In this document: in pieces, positions 22,898 to 31,508 of the stretch
How positions within the stretch are numbered: position 1 is the first letter of the stretch
Layout of the letters: each line of letters starts with the position of its first letter
Source: Methylobacterium sp. R2-1
Lineage (GTDB): Bacteria > Pseudomonadota > Alphaproteobacteria > Rhizobiales > Beijerinckiaceae
Length of the DNA: 64,000 nt
Assembly (NCBI RefSeq): GCF_014191355.1
Contig: NZ_JACHWM010000022.1
Location: 1-64,000 of the forward strand
Direction of reading: 5' to 3'
The notes under the pieces: model-generated
The model's database searches: none
Seen by the model: the letters and a program-made list of their open reading frames with translations, nothing else
What the model was told of the DNA's origin: nothing
Made by a program: the position numbers and the translations under genes

Positions 22898-22942
22898 GTG
22901 CGTGTCCCTCGGTGATCGTCGAACTTTCTTCAAGGCGTGCTG

Positions 22943-24007
22943 TCAGCGCCCCGTCGCGGCGAGCAGCCGCTCATCCGTCTGGTTCTGACCCGCGGCCTTT
23001 GCGTACAGGCGTCTGGCGAGATCCGGATCGGCCCGCAGGCCACGCACGTTCCAGCGCCGCAGCATGTCCAGATCCCAGGTCTGTGCTAGGAGGAAGGTCG
23101 CGTTCGGTGCGTTGCGCGCCTGTGCACGCTCCAGCAGAAGTCGGGCACCGCTAATATCGCCGAGCCGTATCAGGCCTCTGGCTCGCTCCACCAGCGGGTC
23201 CACCCGGAGCGTCGGTCGCGCGGTCTCCACGGGACGTGTGAGCCGCGCAGCCTCGCCCTCAGCGGCCAGCCTTCTCTCTGTGACATCGGGCGATACCGGA
23301 TGGTCGATCCCCGCCGTGTTCGTGAGAGCTGTGCCACGGGCCGACGGCACCACGACGCCCTCGGCCGTGGCCGATGTATCGGGAGCCGCAGCGCTGGCGA
23401 TGACCTGAGTGGGCGACAGTGTTCCGCGGATTGCAGCCGCAGGCTTCTCGGGGCTGCGCGGTTCGTCGCCGGCGGCAATGGTACGATCAGGACCGTCGGG
23501 GTGGAAACTGACGTTGAGAAGACTCGTCGCGACATCGACCTGCCCACCGGACCCCGAAGTCCAGATCGCCGCGACGGCGAGCGAGAAGCGGCTCTCGCGC
23601 TCGTCGGTCTGCGTGATCTTGATGTTCGGGAGATCCCACGCTCTGATGTCTACGTCCCTTTTATCGTCTGACGGCGAGAAAGTGTTGGTTGAGTCACTGA
23701 TCGTCACGCCTCGGGGTAGGCCCAGCAGGAGGATGGCTTCGATAGAGACCCTGCCTGTGCGGACAAGCTTAATTTCCAGCGGGAGAGGGGTGCCAAGCTT
23801 TCCGGAGACATCGTGTGTAGCAAAGAAGAGATCAGATGTCTTGCCCTGCCCGGGATCTGCATCGCTTCTGCTGCTGGGTGCGGCGGCCTCGGCAGGAGGC
23901 CGGCCATCCGCGACTTGTGCAGATGCCGGCAGAGAAAAACAGAATATCGAAACGAGTGCTGCCATGGCCGGCATGTAACCGGTCATATTTGTGCGATGCG
24001 GTTCCAT
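22943..24007 (-). CDS. Exported protein with Sel1/TPR-like C-terminus
   Basis: 354 residues (start ATG 24007; 23986 and a TTG at 24016 are alternatives). Signal peptide 'MAALVSIFCFSLPASAQ', a beta-rich N-terminal domain ('PLPLEIKLVRTGRVSIEAIL'), a Pro/Ala/Thr linker, and a helical repeat end ('RARGLIRLGDISGARLLLER', 'DPDLARRLYAKAAG') resembling TPR/Sel1. First gene of a two-gene operon with the TAXI protein. This pairing suggests one periplasmic system, perhaps envelope sensing. Function unproven. Confidence 0.75.
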   Translation of the reverse strand: MEPHRTNMTGYMPAMAALVSIFCFSLPASAQVADGRPPAEAAAPSSRSDADPGQGKTSDLFFATHDVSGKLGTPLPLEIKLVRTGRVSIEAILLLGLPRGVTISDSTNTFSPSDDKRDVDIRAWDLPNIKITQTDERESRFSLAVAAIWTSGSGGQVDVATSLLNVSFHPDGPDRTIAAGDEPRSPEKPAAAIRGTLSPTQVIASAAAPDTSATAEGVVVPSARGTALTNTAGIDHPVSPDVTERRLAAEGEAARLTRPVETARPTLRVDPLVERARGLIRLGDISGARLLLERAQARNAPNATFLLAQTWDLDMLRRWNVRGLRADPDLARRLYAKAAGQNQTDERLLAATGR

Positions 24008-24275
24008 CGGATGCAATCCTTATCAGGCGCGTTCCGCTAGAATGTAGCTTCGGATACAGTACTTGGTACTTTGCGTCAATTAATTTTGGTTGGTATTTGC
24101 CTTGCCCGTGCGGGCAATTGTGACGAACTCAGCCGTATTCCGAGCGATGCCGACGCAGGATTTCGTGATGCCGCCGGAATCGAGTCCGGTTCACGGCCGC
24201 TGGCGGTCGCCCTTCTGTCAGTTCGCAGCGTTGCGCCCTTCCGGTGCAATCGAGCAGGCTTCCGCGATGAACTTG

Positions 24276-24306
24276 CCCCGCCCGACTCAGCCGCGGCGTG
24301 GTTTTT
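24276..24306 (+). terminator. Dispersed terminator-like hairpin (imperfect)
   Basis: CCCCGCCcgactcagccgcGGCGTGG followed by TTTTT; one mismatch in the stem compared with the 2078 copy. No plus-strand gene ends just before it, so it is probably a mobile or duplicated element. Confidence 0.55.
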
Positions 24307-24444
24307 CCGTGCATCAGCCCACATCGAGGTGCCCCGCACGAACTACCCCAGAAGATCCACATGGGCTCAGGGTCGGCGGCCTGGATCGGCCAAGCGCGTC
24401 GTCCTACCAATCGGATGCTCGTCCCCCCGGATGGGCACACTCCT

Positions 24445-24477
24445 CCCCCGCCCGGCTCAGCTGCGGCGGGGCTTCTT
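24445..24477 (+). terminator. Dispersed terminator-like hairpin
   Basis: CCCCCGCC ... GGCGGGG with loop 'cggctcagctgc', followed by 'cttctt' instead of a clean T run. Second copy within 170 bp; no gene between them. Confidence 0.5.
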
Positions 24478-24641
24478 CATGTCCGCTCTCGGCTATCCTC
24501 GGCTCATCATTTTTTTTGAACATATAATGAACCTGCCTCGTGGCAGCACTTGACGGTAATCGCCTCCCACGCTGTAGAGCGAAAGCCGCTTGCGCTTAGG
24601 TCTCGGGTATTCCGAACATGCTCGTGGCATTGAGGTTCGAC

Positions 24642-25016
24642 GTGACTAAATTATATTTTTCCGCGCTTGCGGGACTGGCTGCCTGCGCCGTTGCAAGCAG
24701 CGCCGGTGCTCAGACGGCAGGAGATTGGGTTCTGGCTCGCTATAAGGGCGGTGAACATTGGTATCCCGGCATCTTGAAGAGCACGAGCGGCGATCGGGTC
24801 ACTGTTGCATACGACGATGGCGACCGTGAAACCCTGAGCCTGAGCCAAGTTCGTCCCTATGATTGGGCGATCGGCGGCCGGGTCGAGTGCAACTATCAAG
24901 GCGGCGGAAAGTGGTATCCCGGCAGGATTGCGTCACTCTCAGGTGGCAGTATCGGCATCAAGTACGATGACGGCGACAGCGAGCGCACGAACACTGGCCG
25001 CTGCCGCTCGCAGTAA
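24642..25016 (+). CDS. Exported double Tudor/Agenet-like protein
   Basis: 124 residues from GTG at 24642 (ATG at 24618 possible). Signal peptide 'AGLAACAVASSAGAQ', then two repeats of about 45 residues: 'GDWVLARYKGGEHWYPGI' with 'VTVAYDDGDRE', and 'GGRVECNYQGGGKWYPGR' with 'IGIKYDDGDSE'. The W-YPG plus Y-DDGD pattern is that of Agenet/Tudor-like barrels, best known from chromatin readers. An exported bacterial version must bind something else. A strong terminator follows 16 bp downstream. Confidence 0.75.
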   Translation: MTKLYFSALAGLAACAVASSAGAQTAGDWVLARYKGGEHWYPGILKSTSGDRVTVAYDDGDRETLSLSQVRPYDWAIGGRVECNYQGGGKWYPGRIASLSGGSIGIKYDDGDSERTNTGRCRSQ

Positions 25017-25032
25017 CTGCGGGTACAAAGAG

Positions 25033-25061
25033 CCCGCCCGGCTTAGCCGCGGCGGGTTTTT
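25033..25061 (+). terminator. Rho-independent terminator (dispersed family)
   Basis: CCCGCC / GGCGGG with loop 'cggcttagccgc' and TTTTT. Correctly placed for the Tudor-like gene just upstream. Confidence 0.8.
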
Positions 25062-25187
25062 CGTTTTGTGCACTGGCGTGCACCGGTATGCGACGCTGAC
25101 CTGCTGCGCGGCAAAGCGCATCACCCCGACACCGAACGTGGACTGCTCTGTTGGTTCGACGATCTATGAACAGAGGATGCCTGCAGA

Positions 25188-25471
25188 ATGCCCCGCTACT
25201 TCTTCGACGTGGAGGATGGAGACCGACGGTCGATGAACGGTCGATGAACGGTCGATGAGAAGGGCATGGATTTGAAGGGCCGCGAGCCGCAGCCATCGCA
25301 GCGATGAAGACGCTGCTCGATGTCGGACGCTTCGAGGTCGTCATCAATAACGAACGCCGGCTCACTGTCGTCGTCCGGGACGAGGGCGGCAAGTCCTTCT
25401 TCCGAGCCGAGATGGCGATAGAGGCTGAGTGGCTGCTTGATGGGAGGAAGCCGAAGGCGTTCGCAGAGTAG
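25188..25471 (+). pseudogene. DUF6894-family gene, broken
   Basis: Begins 'MPRYFFDVEDGDRRSM', the DUF6894 signature. An 11-bp unit (CGGTCGATGAA) is present three times at 25227-25259, bringing TGA into frame in the second unit. Downstream, in another frame, 'AAIAAMKTLLDVGRFEVVIN' and 'RRLTVVVRDEGGKSFF' complete the domain to a stop at 25471. Intact relatives: 37545-37778 and 52897-53157. Confidence 0.7.
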
Positions 25472-25638
25472 ATCAACGCAACCCTACCCAGCCCCACCCG
25501 GTTCGCCGCGCTCGGGATTCCGTCTAGCGATTAGATAGTCCGCACATACGGAGCCACACCATGGCCCCACTCTTTCACGAGGGACAGTCAGGGAGATTTG
25601 AGCACCCCCCAATAATGCTCCCGTAGACGCTGGATAGG

Positions 25639-25872
25639 GTGTCAAGCGTGATTGTGGAAACATCAGGCGAATTGACACTGGTTTCAGCCAGATCTTTTCG
25701 CGGCCTCGAATTTATTGACGGCGGGGATACGGCGGTAGTTAAGTTCATCGGAGCAGACGGCAGCGAGGTCGCCGCTATGATGCCTCTTCGAACCGCAATC
25801 GAGATGGCTCACGCGCTGGCTGAAATGAGCCAGATTGTTGCGTCCACGGGCAAACGTCTGACGAAGTGCTAA
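25639..25872 (+). CDS. Hypothetical protein, 77 aa
   Basis: GTG start; 'SGELTLVSARSFRGLEFIDG' and 'AMMPLRTAIEMAHALAEMSQ' suggest two beta strands and a helix. AT-richer third positions than neighbours. No known domain, and no partner gene. Confidence 0.5.
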   Translation: MSSVIVETSGELTLVSARSFRGLEFIDGGDTAVVKFIGADGSEVAAMMPLRTAIEMAHALAEMSQIVASTGKRLTKC

Positions 25873-25914
25873 GAGGTCTTCGATTTCGCAATCCGCCTCA
25901 GGTTCGCGTTGAAG

Positions 25915-26091
25915 TCAGCGCCGCCGCGAGCATCCGCCTCCGCACCTCGGCCATACGGTCGTCACCGCTGGTGCCGCCCCCGGCCCGACTGCCTCGTAGA
26001 TCTCCTGCACGCTTGCCTCGTCCGGGCCGAGGCCGCGGGCGAAGCCGAGCAGGTCGCGCATCTCGGGGGGGGAGCGCTCATCGTTGGTCAC
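25915..26091 (-). pseudogene. Family B gene, frameshifted
   Basis: GTG start overlapping the upstream stop by GTGA. Reads 'TNDERSPPEMRDLLGFARGL' and 'VQEIYEAVG', as in 2479-2673, then shifts frame; the expected 'GDDRMAEVRRRMLAAALTS' lies in the next frame and runs to a stop. The truncated product ends at 58 residues. A small indel near 25985-25995 explains it. Confidence 0.6.
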
Positions 26092-26342
26092 TGCACGCTG
26101 CCACCGTCCTTCGCTTGCAGCAACCGCAGTGCCTCGCGAGTGACCTCGTGAAGATCGGATAGCCCTTGCATGCCGAGCGGCACACCGACTCGCTGACCCT
26201 CAACGGTCGTCAGCACGATCATTGCCAGCTTCTCGCCCATCAGTAGTCCGGGCTTAGGCGCACAGATCGGCAGCAGGAAGTCGCCCTCACCTTCGAGCGC
26301 ATCCTTGGCGGAGTCGGGTCGGAAGGGGGGCGAATCGTCCAT
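26088..26342 (-). CDS. Hypothetical protein, 84 aa
   Basis: Starts 'MDDSPPFRPDSAKDALEGEG', with 'FLLPICAPKPGLLMGEKLAM' and a helical end 'HEVTREALRLLQAK'. Lies nine bases after family A and overlaps family B by GTGA, so the three form a coupled operon. Probably a small intracellular protein of integrative-element origin. No recognised domain. Confidence 0.65.
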   Translation of the reverse strand: MDDSPPFRPDSAKDALEGEGDFLLPICAPKPGLLMGEKLAMIVLTTVEGQRVGVPLGMQGLSDLHEVTREALRLLQAKDGGSVQ

Positions 26343-26351
26343 GCGTTGAGC

Positions 26352-26621
26352 CTATCCCGTAGGCATGCTTCTCGCCAGCAGGAACGCGGTGCGGATTGGC
26401 CCGCGCTTCAGGGTCATGCTCGGCTCGGGACTGGCGACGACCTGGCACGCCCATGCATGCCCCGTGACGGCCGCAGCGAGGTCAAACACGCAGCCGTTGG
26501 TGATCGGATGTGCGCCGGCCTTAGGATCCCCGAGATACCTCCCGATCGCTTCGTTCACCTGCACATCGGTGACGGCCTTGGCTTTGAAGAGTTCGCCGAC
26601 CGCGGAGGACGAATCAGCCAT
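26352..26621 (-). CDS. Family A small protein (intact copy)
   Basis: 89 residues: 'MADSSSAVGELFKAKAVTDV', 'NGCVFDLAAAVTGHAWACQV' and the tail 'KRGPIRTAFLLARSM'. Related copies are at 12849-13116 (nonsense), 47269-47409 (truncated) and as tail fragments at 31509 and 49254. Begins 92 bp from the 3' end of a tRNA-Thr fragment. No recognised domain. First gene of the three-gene set ending at 25915. Confidence 0.65.
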   Translation of the reverse strand: MADSSSAVGELFKAKAVTDVQVNEAIGRYLGDPKAGAHPITNGCVFDLAAAVTGHAWACQVVASPEPSMTLKRGPIRTAFLLARSMPTG

Positions 26622-26712
26622 GTCGCACCGCGAAAATCGGAGTTCTAGGGGGAATTCATGGGGAACCGCCGCGCAAGCATGGGCTAAAAATCGGCTAAAT
26701 GCTTGAGAAAGC

Positions 26713-26757
26713 TGGTGCCGCAAGAGGGATTCGAACCCCCGACACCCTCATTACGAA
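26713..26757 (-). other. 3' fragment of tRNA-Thr(CGT), probable attachment site
   Basis: On the minus strand, 45 nt from anticodon loop TTCGTAA through stem TGAGG, T-arm (GGGGG TTCGAAT CCCTC) to acceptor TTGCGGC, A and CCA. Upstream bases cannot form the 5' acceptor GCCGCAA or stem CCTCA. It is the same cut point as the tRNA-Met fragment at 13261, so a second att-type scar. No integrase remains beside it. Confidence 0.75.
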
Positions 26758-27573
26758 TGGCATGTTCTACCCGGTCGTAGAGAGCCGCGCCCTTCATAGT
26801 GGTCCATTCTGGTCCATGCCTTCCCCTAAAACCCTTGGGTTTCGGGGGAGTACCAGGGAGATGTTCGCCCGGCGTTCGCCCGCAATTGATCCGAACGTGA
26901 CGCTTGGTACCCGACGCGGTGAGCTGCTCGCGACCCTCAGGAGCCGTTCGACGCAACATCAAACAAGGGCCGCATACCGTGGCAGAGCGGACCATCAGGG
27001 GTGCAGGAAGCTACAGGTTAGCCTCGCGATCCCAATGGTCTCGGTAGCCTCTGAAGTAAGCGCATTCCAAAATGCTACGCCATCCATTTGCAACGAGGTG
27101 AGAAGCGGTTTGAAACTTACCCCTAGAGCAGGCCCTATTGTAACGGGGGGCGGTCACGGCAGCATGCGGTCGTCCCGCCGCGATTGTGATACCAGATAAC
27201 AAGACGCGGCAAACATCCAGGCGTCCCCGAGGAGAGCTATTCGATATCATCGTATGATTCATGTTTTGGTCGTGGGGATGTTGCCCTCGCCCATTAACTT
27301 CATCTTGATCTGACTAGCTGTGAACCAGATTGATCGTCACACAAATTCACCCGCATAAAAATCCCAATTGCCGAGCTGACATCCCTTAGCCGACCAAGAC
27401 GCGAACTGATCGCATGGCGCTCTGACGCTCATGGGTCGCTCTTCGCTAAGACACCTGTGGCCGGGCCATTCTTCATTTCAGGTTTACGAATATATTCTAA
27501 CTGCAGATTCCCAGTTCACCGCGCGCAGACCAAGTGAAAATTGTCTGCGCTTAGATTGCACAAGAGAAATATA
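26758..27573. other. Gene-free stretch before the chemoreceptor
   Basis: About 800 bp without a supportable gene. Open frames cross it but have no start signals or family likeness. From 27240 on it becomes AT-rich (27300-27570), probably the promoter region of the chemoreceptor. Confidence 0.4.
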
Positions 27574-29280
27574 ATGCCGTTTCTTTCAAGATTCCGCATT
27601 TTAACCAAGTTGTTGAGCATAATAGGCTTCCTATCGATAATCGCCTTAGCTCTAGGCGGCCTGGGCATCGCTTCGCTGAAATCCCTCAACGATGCGACGG
27701 ATGTTATGCAGGTGACTTCCAACGCTGCCCTGCGCGCCGCCCGAATGAATCAGAACGTCCTTGCAATGAACGGTGCCGAGTTCCGTTTGGCCGGTGATCC
27801 GCGTGCCGAAACGCTCAGCGAAGTACGCGCCGAAATCGATGCGGAGATGCAGACCCTGCGCAAGCGCCTCTCCGAGATCCAGGCGACCTTGTCGCCCGAG
27901 GAGGCTCGGCTCGCGAGGGAGGCTGAAGAGCATATCGCAAATTACCAGCACGAGGTCGAAGGTACCTTCGCTGCAGCTCGGGACGTGAAGAGCTTTGAAG
28001 CCTCTGCTGAGTTGCGGCGGCTGCAGAAGGAGGCAATGTCGAGCCGCCAGGCTGTCGCCAAGCTAAGGGCATCGGTGCGGCAATTGGCAGATTCACTCGA
28101 CAAGCGCGTCGCGGCGATATCCGGCCAAGCAACAGACGAGTATCGACGCACCTCGACGCTGCTGATGATCGTCGCAGGTTTCGGCATCATTCTTGGATTG
28201 ACCTTCGGTGTCGTCGTTGGTCAGGCCGGGATCGTCAAACCGCTTCGCTCGATCGTCAGTGTTCTCCAGCGACTTGCTGGCGGTGACTATGCTGTCGCGA
28301 TTCACGGGACTGAATGGCGTGATGAAGTCGGCGATGTTGCTCGCACGGCACTCGTGTTCAAGGACAATCTCGTCCGCACCCGTCAGTTGGAGGAGGAGAC
28401 GGCGCTCGCTCGCGCTTCGGCCGAGGAGCAGCGCAAGGCGGGCATGCGCCAAATGGCCGACAGCTTCGAGGCCGCGGTCGGCGGCATCATCGGCATGGTC
28501 TCGTCCTCGTCCACAGAGTTGCAGGCGACTGCGCAGACGATGACGGCCACAGCCACCGAAACAGCGAGCCAGTCCTCCACCGTGGCGGCGGCTGCGGAAG
28601 AGGCTGCCTCGAACGTCAGCACGGTCGCGGCTGCCGCCGAGGAGCTGGGCTCGTCCGTCCAGGAGATCGGCCGGCAGGTAAACGGCTCGGCTCAGCTCGC
28701 CCAGGCTGCCGTGACAGACGCTGCCCAGACGGCAGGTCTCGTGCAGGAGCTGAGCGGGGCGGTCGCGAAGATCGGCGACGTCGTGACGATGATCTCCACC
28801 ATCGCCAGTCAGACCAACCTCTTGGCCCTCAACGCCACCATTGAGGCGGCCCGTGCCGGCGAAGCTGGGCGCGGCTTCGCGGTAGTAGCCACCGAGGTGA
28901 AGGAACTGGCGAGCCAGACGGCGCGGGCCACGGAGGAAATCTCGGGCCAGATTGCCCGCATCCAAGGTTCGACAGGTCAGGCCGTGTCGGCCATTGGCTC
29001 GATCACGGCGCGCATCCAGGAGATCAGCGGTGTCGCCACTGCCATCGCTGCAGCCGTCGAGGAACAGGAAGCGGCCACGCAGGAGATCGTGCGCAATGTG
29101 GCACAGGCTGCGGCGGGTACAGGCGAGGTGACGAGCAACATCGCGGGCGTTGCGGGCGCAGCTGAGGAGACCGGGGCCGCCGCGTCTCAGGTGCTTGGGG
29201 CGGCCTCGGAACTGTCGCGCCAGTCCGAGCACCTCTCGGCCGAGGTTTCGCGGTTCCTCGCAACCGTACGGGCAGCTTGA
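27574..29280 (+). CDS. Methyl-accepting chemotaxis protein
   Basis: 568 residues from ATG at 27574 (AAGAGAA upstream). First helix about 10-35, a helical periplasmic sensor ('TSNAALRAARMNQNVLAMNG', 4HB-like), second helix about 195-215, HAMP, then a long coiled coil with the hairpin tip 'TIASQTNLLALNATIEAARA' and methylation-type Glu/Gln/Ala-rich helices. Ends 'FLATVRAA' without a CheR-binding pentapeptide. Followed at once by a truncated STAS gene, so it heads a damaged signalling operon. Ligand unknown. Confidence 0.93.
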   Translation: MPFLSRFRILTKLLSIIGFLSIIALALGGLGIASLKSLNDATDVMQVTSNAALRAARMNQNVLAMNGAEFRLAGDPRAETLSEVRAEIDAEMQTLRKRLSEIQATLSPEEARLAREAEEHIANYQHEVEGTFAAARDVKSFEASAELRRLQKEAMSSRQAVAKLRASVRQLADSLDKRVAAISGQATDEYRRTSTLLMIVAGFGIILGLTFGVVVGQAGIVKPLRSIVSVLQRLAGGDYAVAIHGTEWRDEVGDVARTALVFKDNLVRTRQLEEETALARASAEEQRKAGMRQMADSFEAAVGGIIGMVSSSSTELQATAQTMTATATETASQSSTVAAAAEEAASNVSTVAAAAEELGSSVQEIGRQVNGSAQLAQAAVTDAAQTAGLVQELSGAVAKIGDVVTMISTIASQTNLLALNATIEAARAGEAGRGFAVVATEVKELASQTARATEEISGQIARIQGSTGQAVSAIGSITARIQEISGVATAIAAAVEEQEAATQEIVRNVAQAAAGTGEVTSNIAGVAGAAEETGAAASQVLGAASELSRQSEHLSAEVSRFLATVRAA

Positions 29281-29281
29281 G

Positions 29282-29425
29282 ATGGCAACGGATGAGATCC
29301 ATCTGCTGCCTGGGCCGCTCAATCTGAGGGGTGCACGCGAACTCGTCCAAGCTCTCGCCATAGCTTTGCAAGATGGTCAGGATCTTGGGTGTGCGGGCAT
29401 CACATCCACGCTCTCGAACGGATGA
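29282..29425 (+). pseudogene. STAS-domain protein, truncated
   Basis: One base after the receptor stop; reads 'MATDEIHLLPGPLNLRGARE' and 'LVQALAIALQDGQDL', the first strand and helix of a STAS domain as found in chemotaxis operons. It stops after 47 residues, before the conserved DxS helix. Beyond it, 29430-29620 holds eroded frames ('LRQAAEALSVDHSRAISLMA') interrupted by TAG. Confidence 0.55.
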
Positions 29426-29678
29426 TTGAGCAGTTGCGTTAGGATCTCCGCCAAGCTGCAGAAGCCCTCTCAGTAGATCACTCGCGCGCGATATCGCTGA
29501 TGGCGACGCTGTGCGCTGAACTGAACCACCTTGCCCAAGTGGCCAGACGGCTCAGCACCCTCGCGCACCAATCGATCACGACATGCGGGGAGCCGGACGC
29601 TATAGGCTGGCTCCTCGCATAAATCCCGAAAAATCACGCCGGGCTTCTGTACGCCAGGACCTTGAGAAGAACTGAGCT

Positions 29679-30812
29679 ATGGACGCGCTTCTCGTCGATG
29701 ACAGCTCCACCATGCTGCTGCGGCTCCGGCTGCTGCTCGAGCAGGAGCATGGGGTGAGCGTCACCGCTTTCACCAAGCCGGGTGCCGCCCTCATCGAGGC
29801 GCAGATGCGTGCCTTCGATCTGATCTTGGTCGACCACCACATGCCCGATATGGACGGCACCACCTTCATCCAGCACCTGCGCGCCATTCCACACTACGCG
29901 CAGGTGCCGATCGTCATGATCACCAGTGACCTCACCGACGCCGTCAGGCTTGCCGCCCTTGAGGCGGGTGCGACGGACTTCCTGGATAAGGGAGCTAACG
30001 GCGTCGAGCTGAGCGTGCGTCTACGCAACCAGATCAAGCTCGCCGCCGCCGTGCGCCGGCTTGACGATCAGGCGGCCTGGCTCGCCGGTGAAGTCGAGAC
30101 AGCTGTGCGCCATCTGCGCGAGCGCGAGGAGGAGATCATCTTCCGCCTCGCTCTGGCGGTGGAGTACCGCGACAACGACACGGGCGATCACACGTGGCGG
30201 GTAGCGCGCTACAGTCAGATCATAGCCGAGGCACTCGGGCTCGACGCGGTATTCTGCCGTCGCCTCTACCTTGCGGCTCCGCTGCACGACGTGGGCAAAG
30301 TTGCCATCCCCGATGGCATCCTGCTGAAGAGGGGACGCTTGGACGACGCGGAGATTGCCACAATCCGCACCCATGCGGCGATTGGCAAGCGCATCCTGGG
30401 CAACAGCACGTCTGAGCTGATCCGGCTCGCGGCCGAGATTGCACAAGCCCATCACGAGAAGTGGGACGGCAGCGGCTATCCGAAGGGCCTTGCGGGTGAA
30501 GCCATTCCGCTCTCGGCACGGATTGTCGCCGTGGCCGACGTCTTCGACGCACTCACGACGACGCGGCCCTACAAGGACGCAATGCCAGCCGAGGAGGCTC
30601 TGCGCATCATCCAGGCCGAGAGTGGGCAGCACTTCGATCCCGACTGCGTTGCGGCCTTCACCTCGCGCTGGCCGGACATCACCGCAGTCAGCGGGATGGC
30701 CGCGGCGACGCGTGAGTCGGCCTTCGGTCGGCCAACCGAGCCCTGGGCACGTGTACCGGAGCTGCTGCGGGAAGCGGCAGACGAGCGCACGACGCTGCTA
30801 CCCGCTGCTTGA
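29679..30812 (+). CDS. Response regulator with HD-GYP phosphodiesterase output
   Basis: 377 residues. Receiver domain 1-120 with acidic pair 'VDD' (6-8), phospho-acceptor Asp52 in 'ILVDHHMPDMDG' and Lys in 'FLDKG'. A linking helix (128-150) leads to the HD-GYP domain: 'HDVGKVAIPDGIL', 'THAAIGKRIL', 'AHHEKWDGSGYPKGL', 'VADVFDALTTTRPYK'. All metal ligands and the GYP are present, so it should hydrolyse c-di-GMP when phosphorylated. Follows the chemoreceptor and STAS remnant, so its kinase partner may have been lost from here. Confidence 0.92.
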   Translation: MDALLVDDSSTMLLRLRLLLEQEHGVSVTAFTKPGAALIEAQMRAFDLILVDHHMPDMDGTTFIQHLRAIPHYAQVPIVMITSDLTDAVRLAALEAGATDFLDKGANGVELSVRLRNQIKLAAAVRRLDDQAAWLAGEVETAVRHLREREEEIIFRLALAVEYRDNDTGDHTWRVARYSQIIAEALGLDAVFCRRLYLAAPLHDVGKVAIPDGILLKRGRLDDAEIATIRTHAAIGKRILGNSTSELIRLAAEIAQAHHEKWDGSGYPKGLAGEAIPLSARIVAVADVFDALTTTRPYKDAMPAEEALRIIQAESGQHFDPDCVAAFTSRWPDITAVSGMAAATRESAFGRPTEPWARVPELLREAADERTTLLPAA

Positions 30813-30838
30813 GCGAGGCCACAACTCCAACGCGCGTC

Positions 30839-31042
30839 TTACGTCGTTGCGATGACCAGCGGCACCGACTGCAACACCAACATCCATAAGGCCCAGTTCG
30901 CGAAGGTCTGCTTTCCGGGTCGATGCAGTCCGTTGCGGTCGCGGCGCTGAATGCCAGCTCGCCGCCCTTTGCGGACGTCGACCGAGAAGTCGGTCCCCGG
31001 CTCGAAGGTGTCGCGCCAGACCTCGGCGTCGGGATCGCTCAC
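30839..31042 (-). CDS. Family D small protein (intact copy)
   Basis: 67 residues from GTG, overlapping the family C stop by GTGA. 'SDPDAEVWRDTFEPGTDFSV' then a basic part and a C-terminal hydrophobic helix 'WALWMLVLQSVPLVIATT', which may be a membrane anchor. Fragments of the same family are at 10101 and 49316. Coupling to family C suggests a joint function. Confidence 0.6.
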   Translation of the reverse strand: MSDPDAEVWRDTFEPGTDFSVDVRKGRRAGIQRRDRNGLHRPGKQTFANWALWMLVLQSVPLVIATT

Positions 31043-31434
31043 GCCTTTTGCGCCCGCGCCGCGAACTCCCAAATCGGAATGCCAACCGGCGCACCGGCCA
31101 CGTTCCGATAGCCGCTCACGTTGCCGAACAGGATCCGTTTCGGCTCGATGCCGATCGCCTTGTGGCCACCCGTCATCATCACCCCGCACCAATCGACTCG
31201 CAGCGTGCCGTGCTCCGGATGAACGCCGAAGAGTTGTGGCGTCGTCCAGCCCAAGCGGACGGCCTCGGCGCCGAAGCGCTCGATGAAGTCCGTGCAGGCT
31301 TCAAGGATATTCGCCCAGGCGGCGGCGCCAAGGTACCGGCACGGCGGATTGGTAGGGCGGAGGGTACCGAAGGCCTTGCGCCACTCGGCTGCTTGGGGAG
31401 GAAGCGGATCGGACGCGAGTTCGGGAAGGAGCAT
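31039..31434 (-). CDS. Family C protein, 131 aa
   Basis: Paralogue of 11826-12206, differing mainly by a short insertion near the C-terminus ('NVSGYRNVAGAPVG'). Conserved blocks 'AAWANILEACTDFIERFG' and 'WTTPQLFGVHPEHGTLRVDW'. Translationally coupled to family D. The integrase-tail remnant lies 74 bp upstream. Function unknown; both copies intact. Confidence 0.65.
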   Translation of the reverse strand: MLLPELASDPLPPQAAEWRKAFGTLRPTNPPCRYLGAAAWANILEACTDFIERFGAEAVRLGWTTPQLFGVHPEHGTLRVDWCGVMMTGGHKAIGIEPKRILFGNVSGYRNVAGAPVGIPIWEFAARAQKA

Positions 31435-31508
31435 TACGGCTGCCGGCTGATGGCGGGGCCGACGACATAGGGGCGCCAGGTTGCCTCAAGCTTACCGGCT
31501 GGTCGTCC

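Larger units (their letters stand above)
24008..24641. other. Gene-free stretch with two dispersed terminator hairpins
   Basis: No gene supported. Open frames here read through two hairpins of the CGGCTCAGCCGCGG family. A short AT-rich region near 24500 (ttttttttgaacatataatg) may be part of a promoter for the Tudor-like gene. Confidence 0.45.

Noticed and set aside
26713..26757. Functional tRNA-Thr
   Set aside because: Same reason: only the 3' half from the anticodon loop is present.
28093..29361. 422-codon minus-strand open frame
   Set aside because: Antisense to the chemoreceptor, whose hairpin tip and HAMP are unmistakable.
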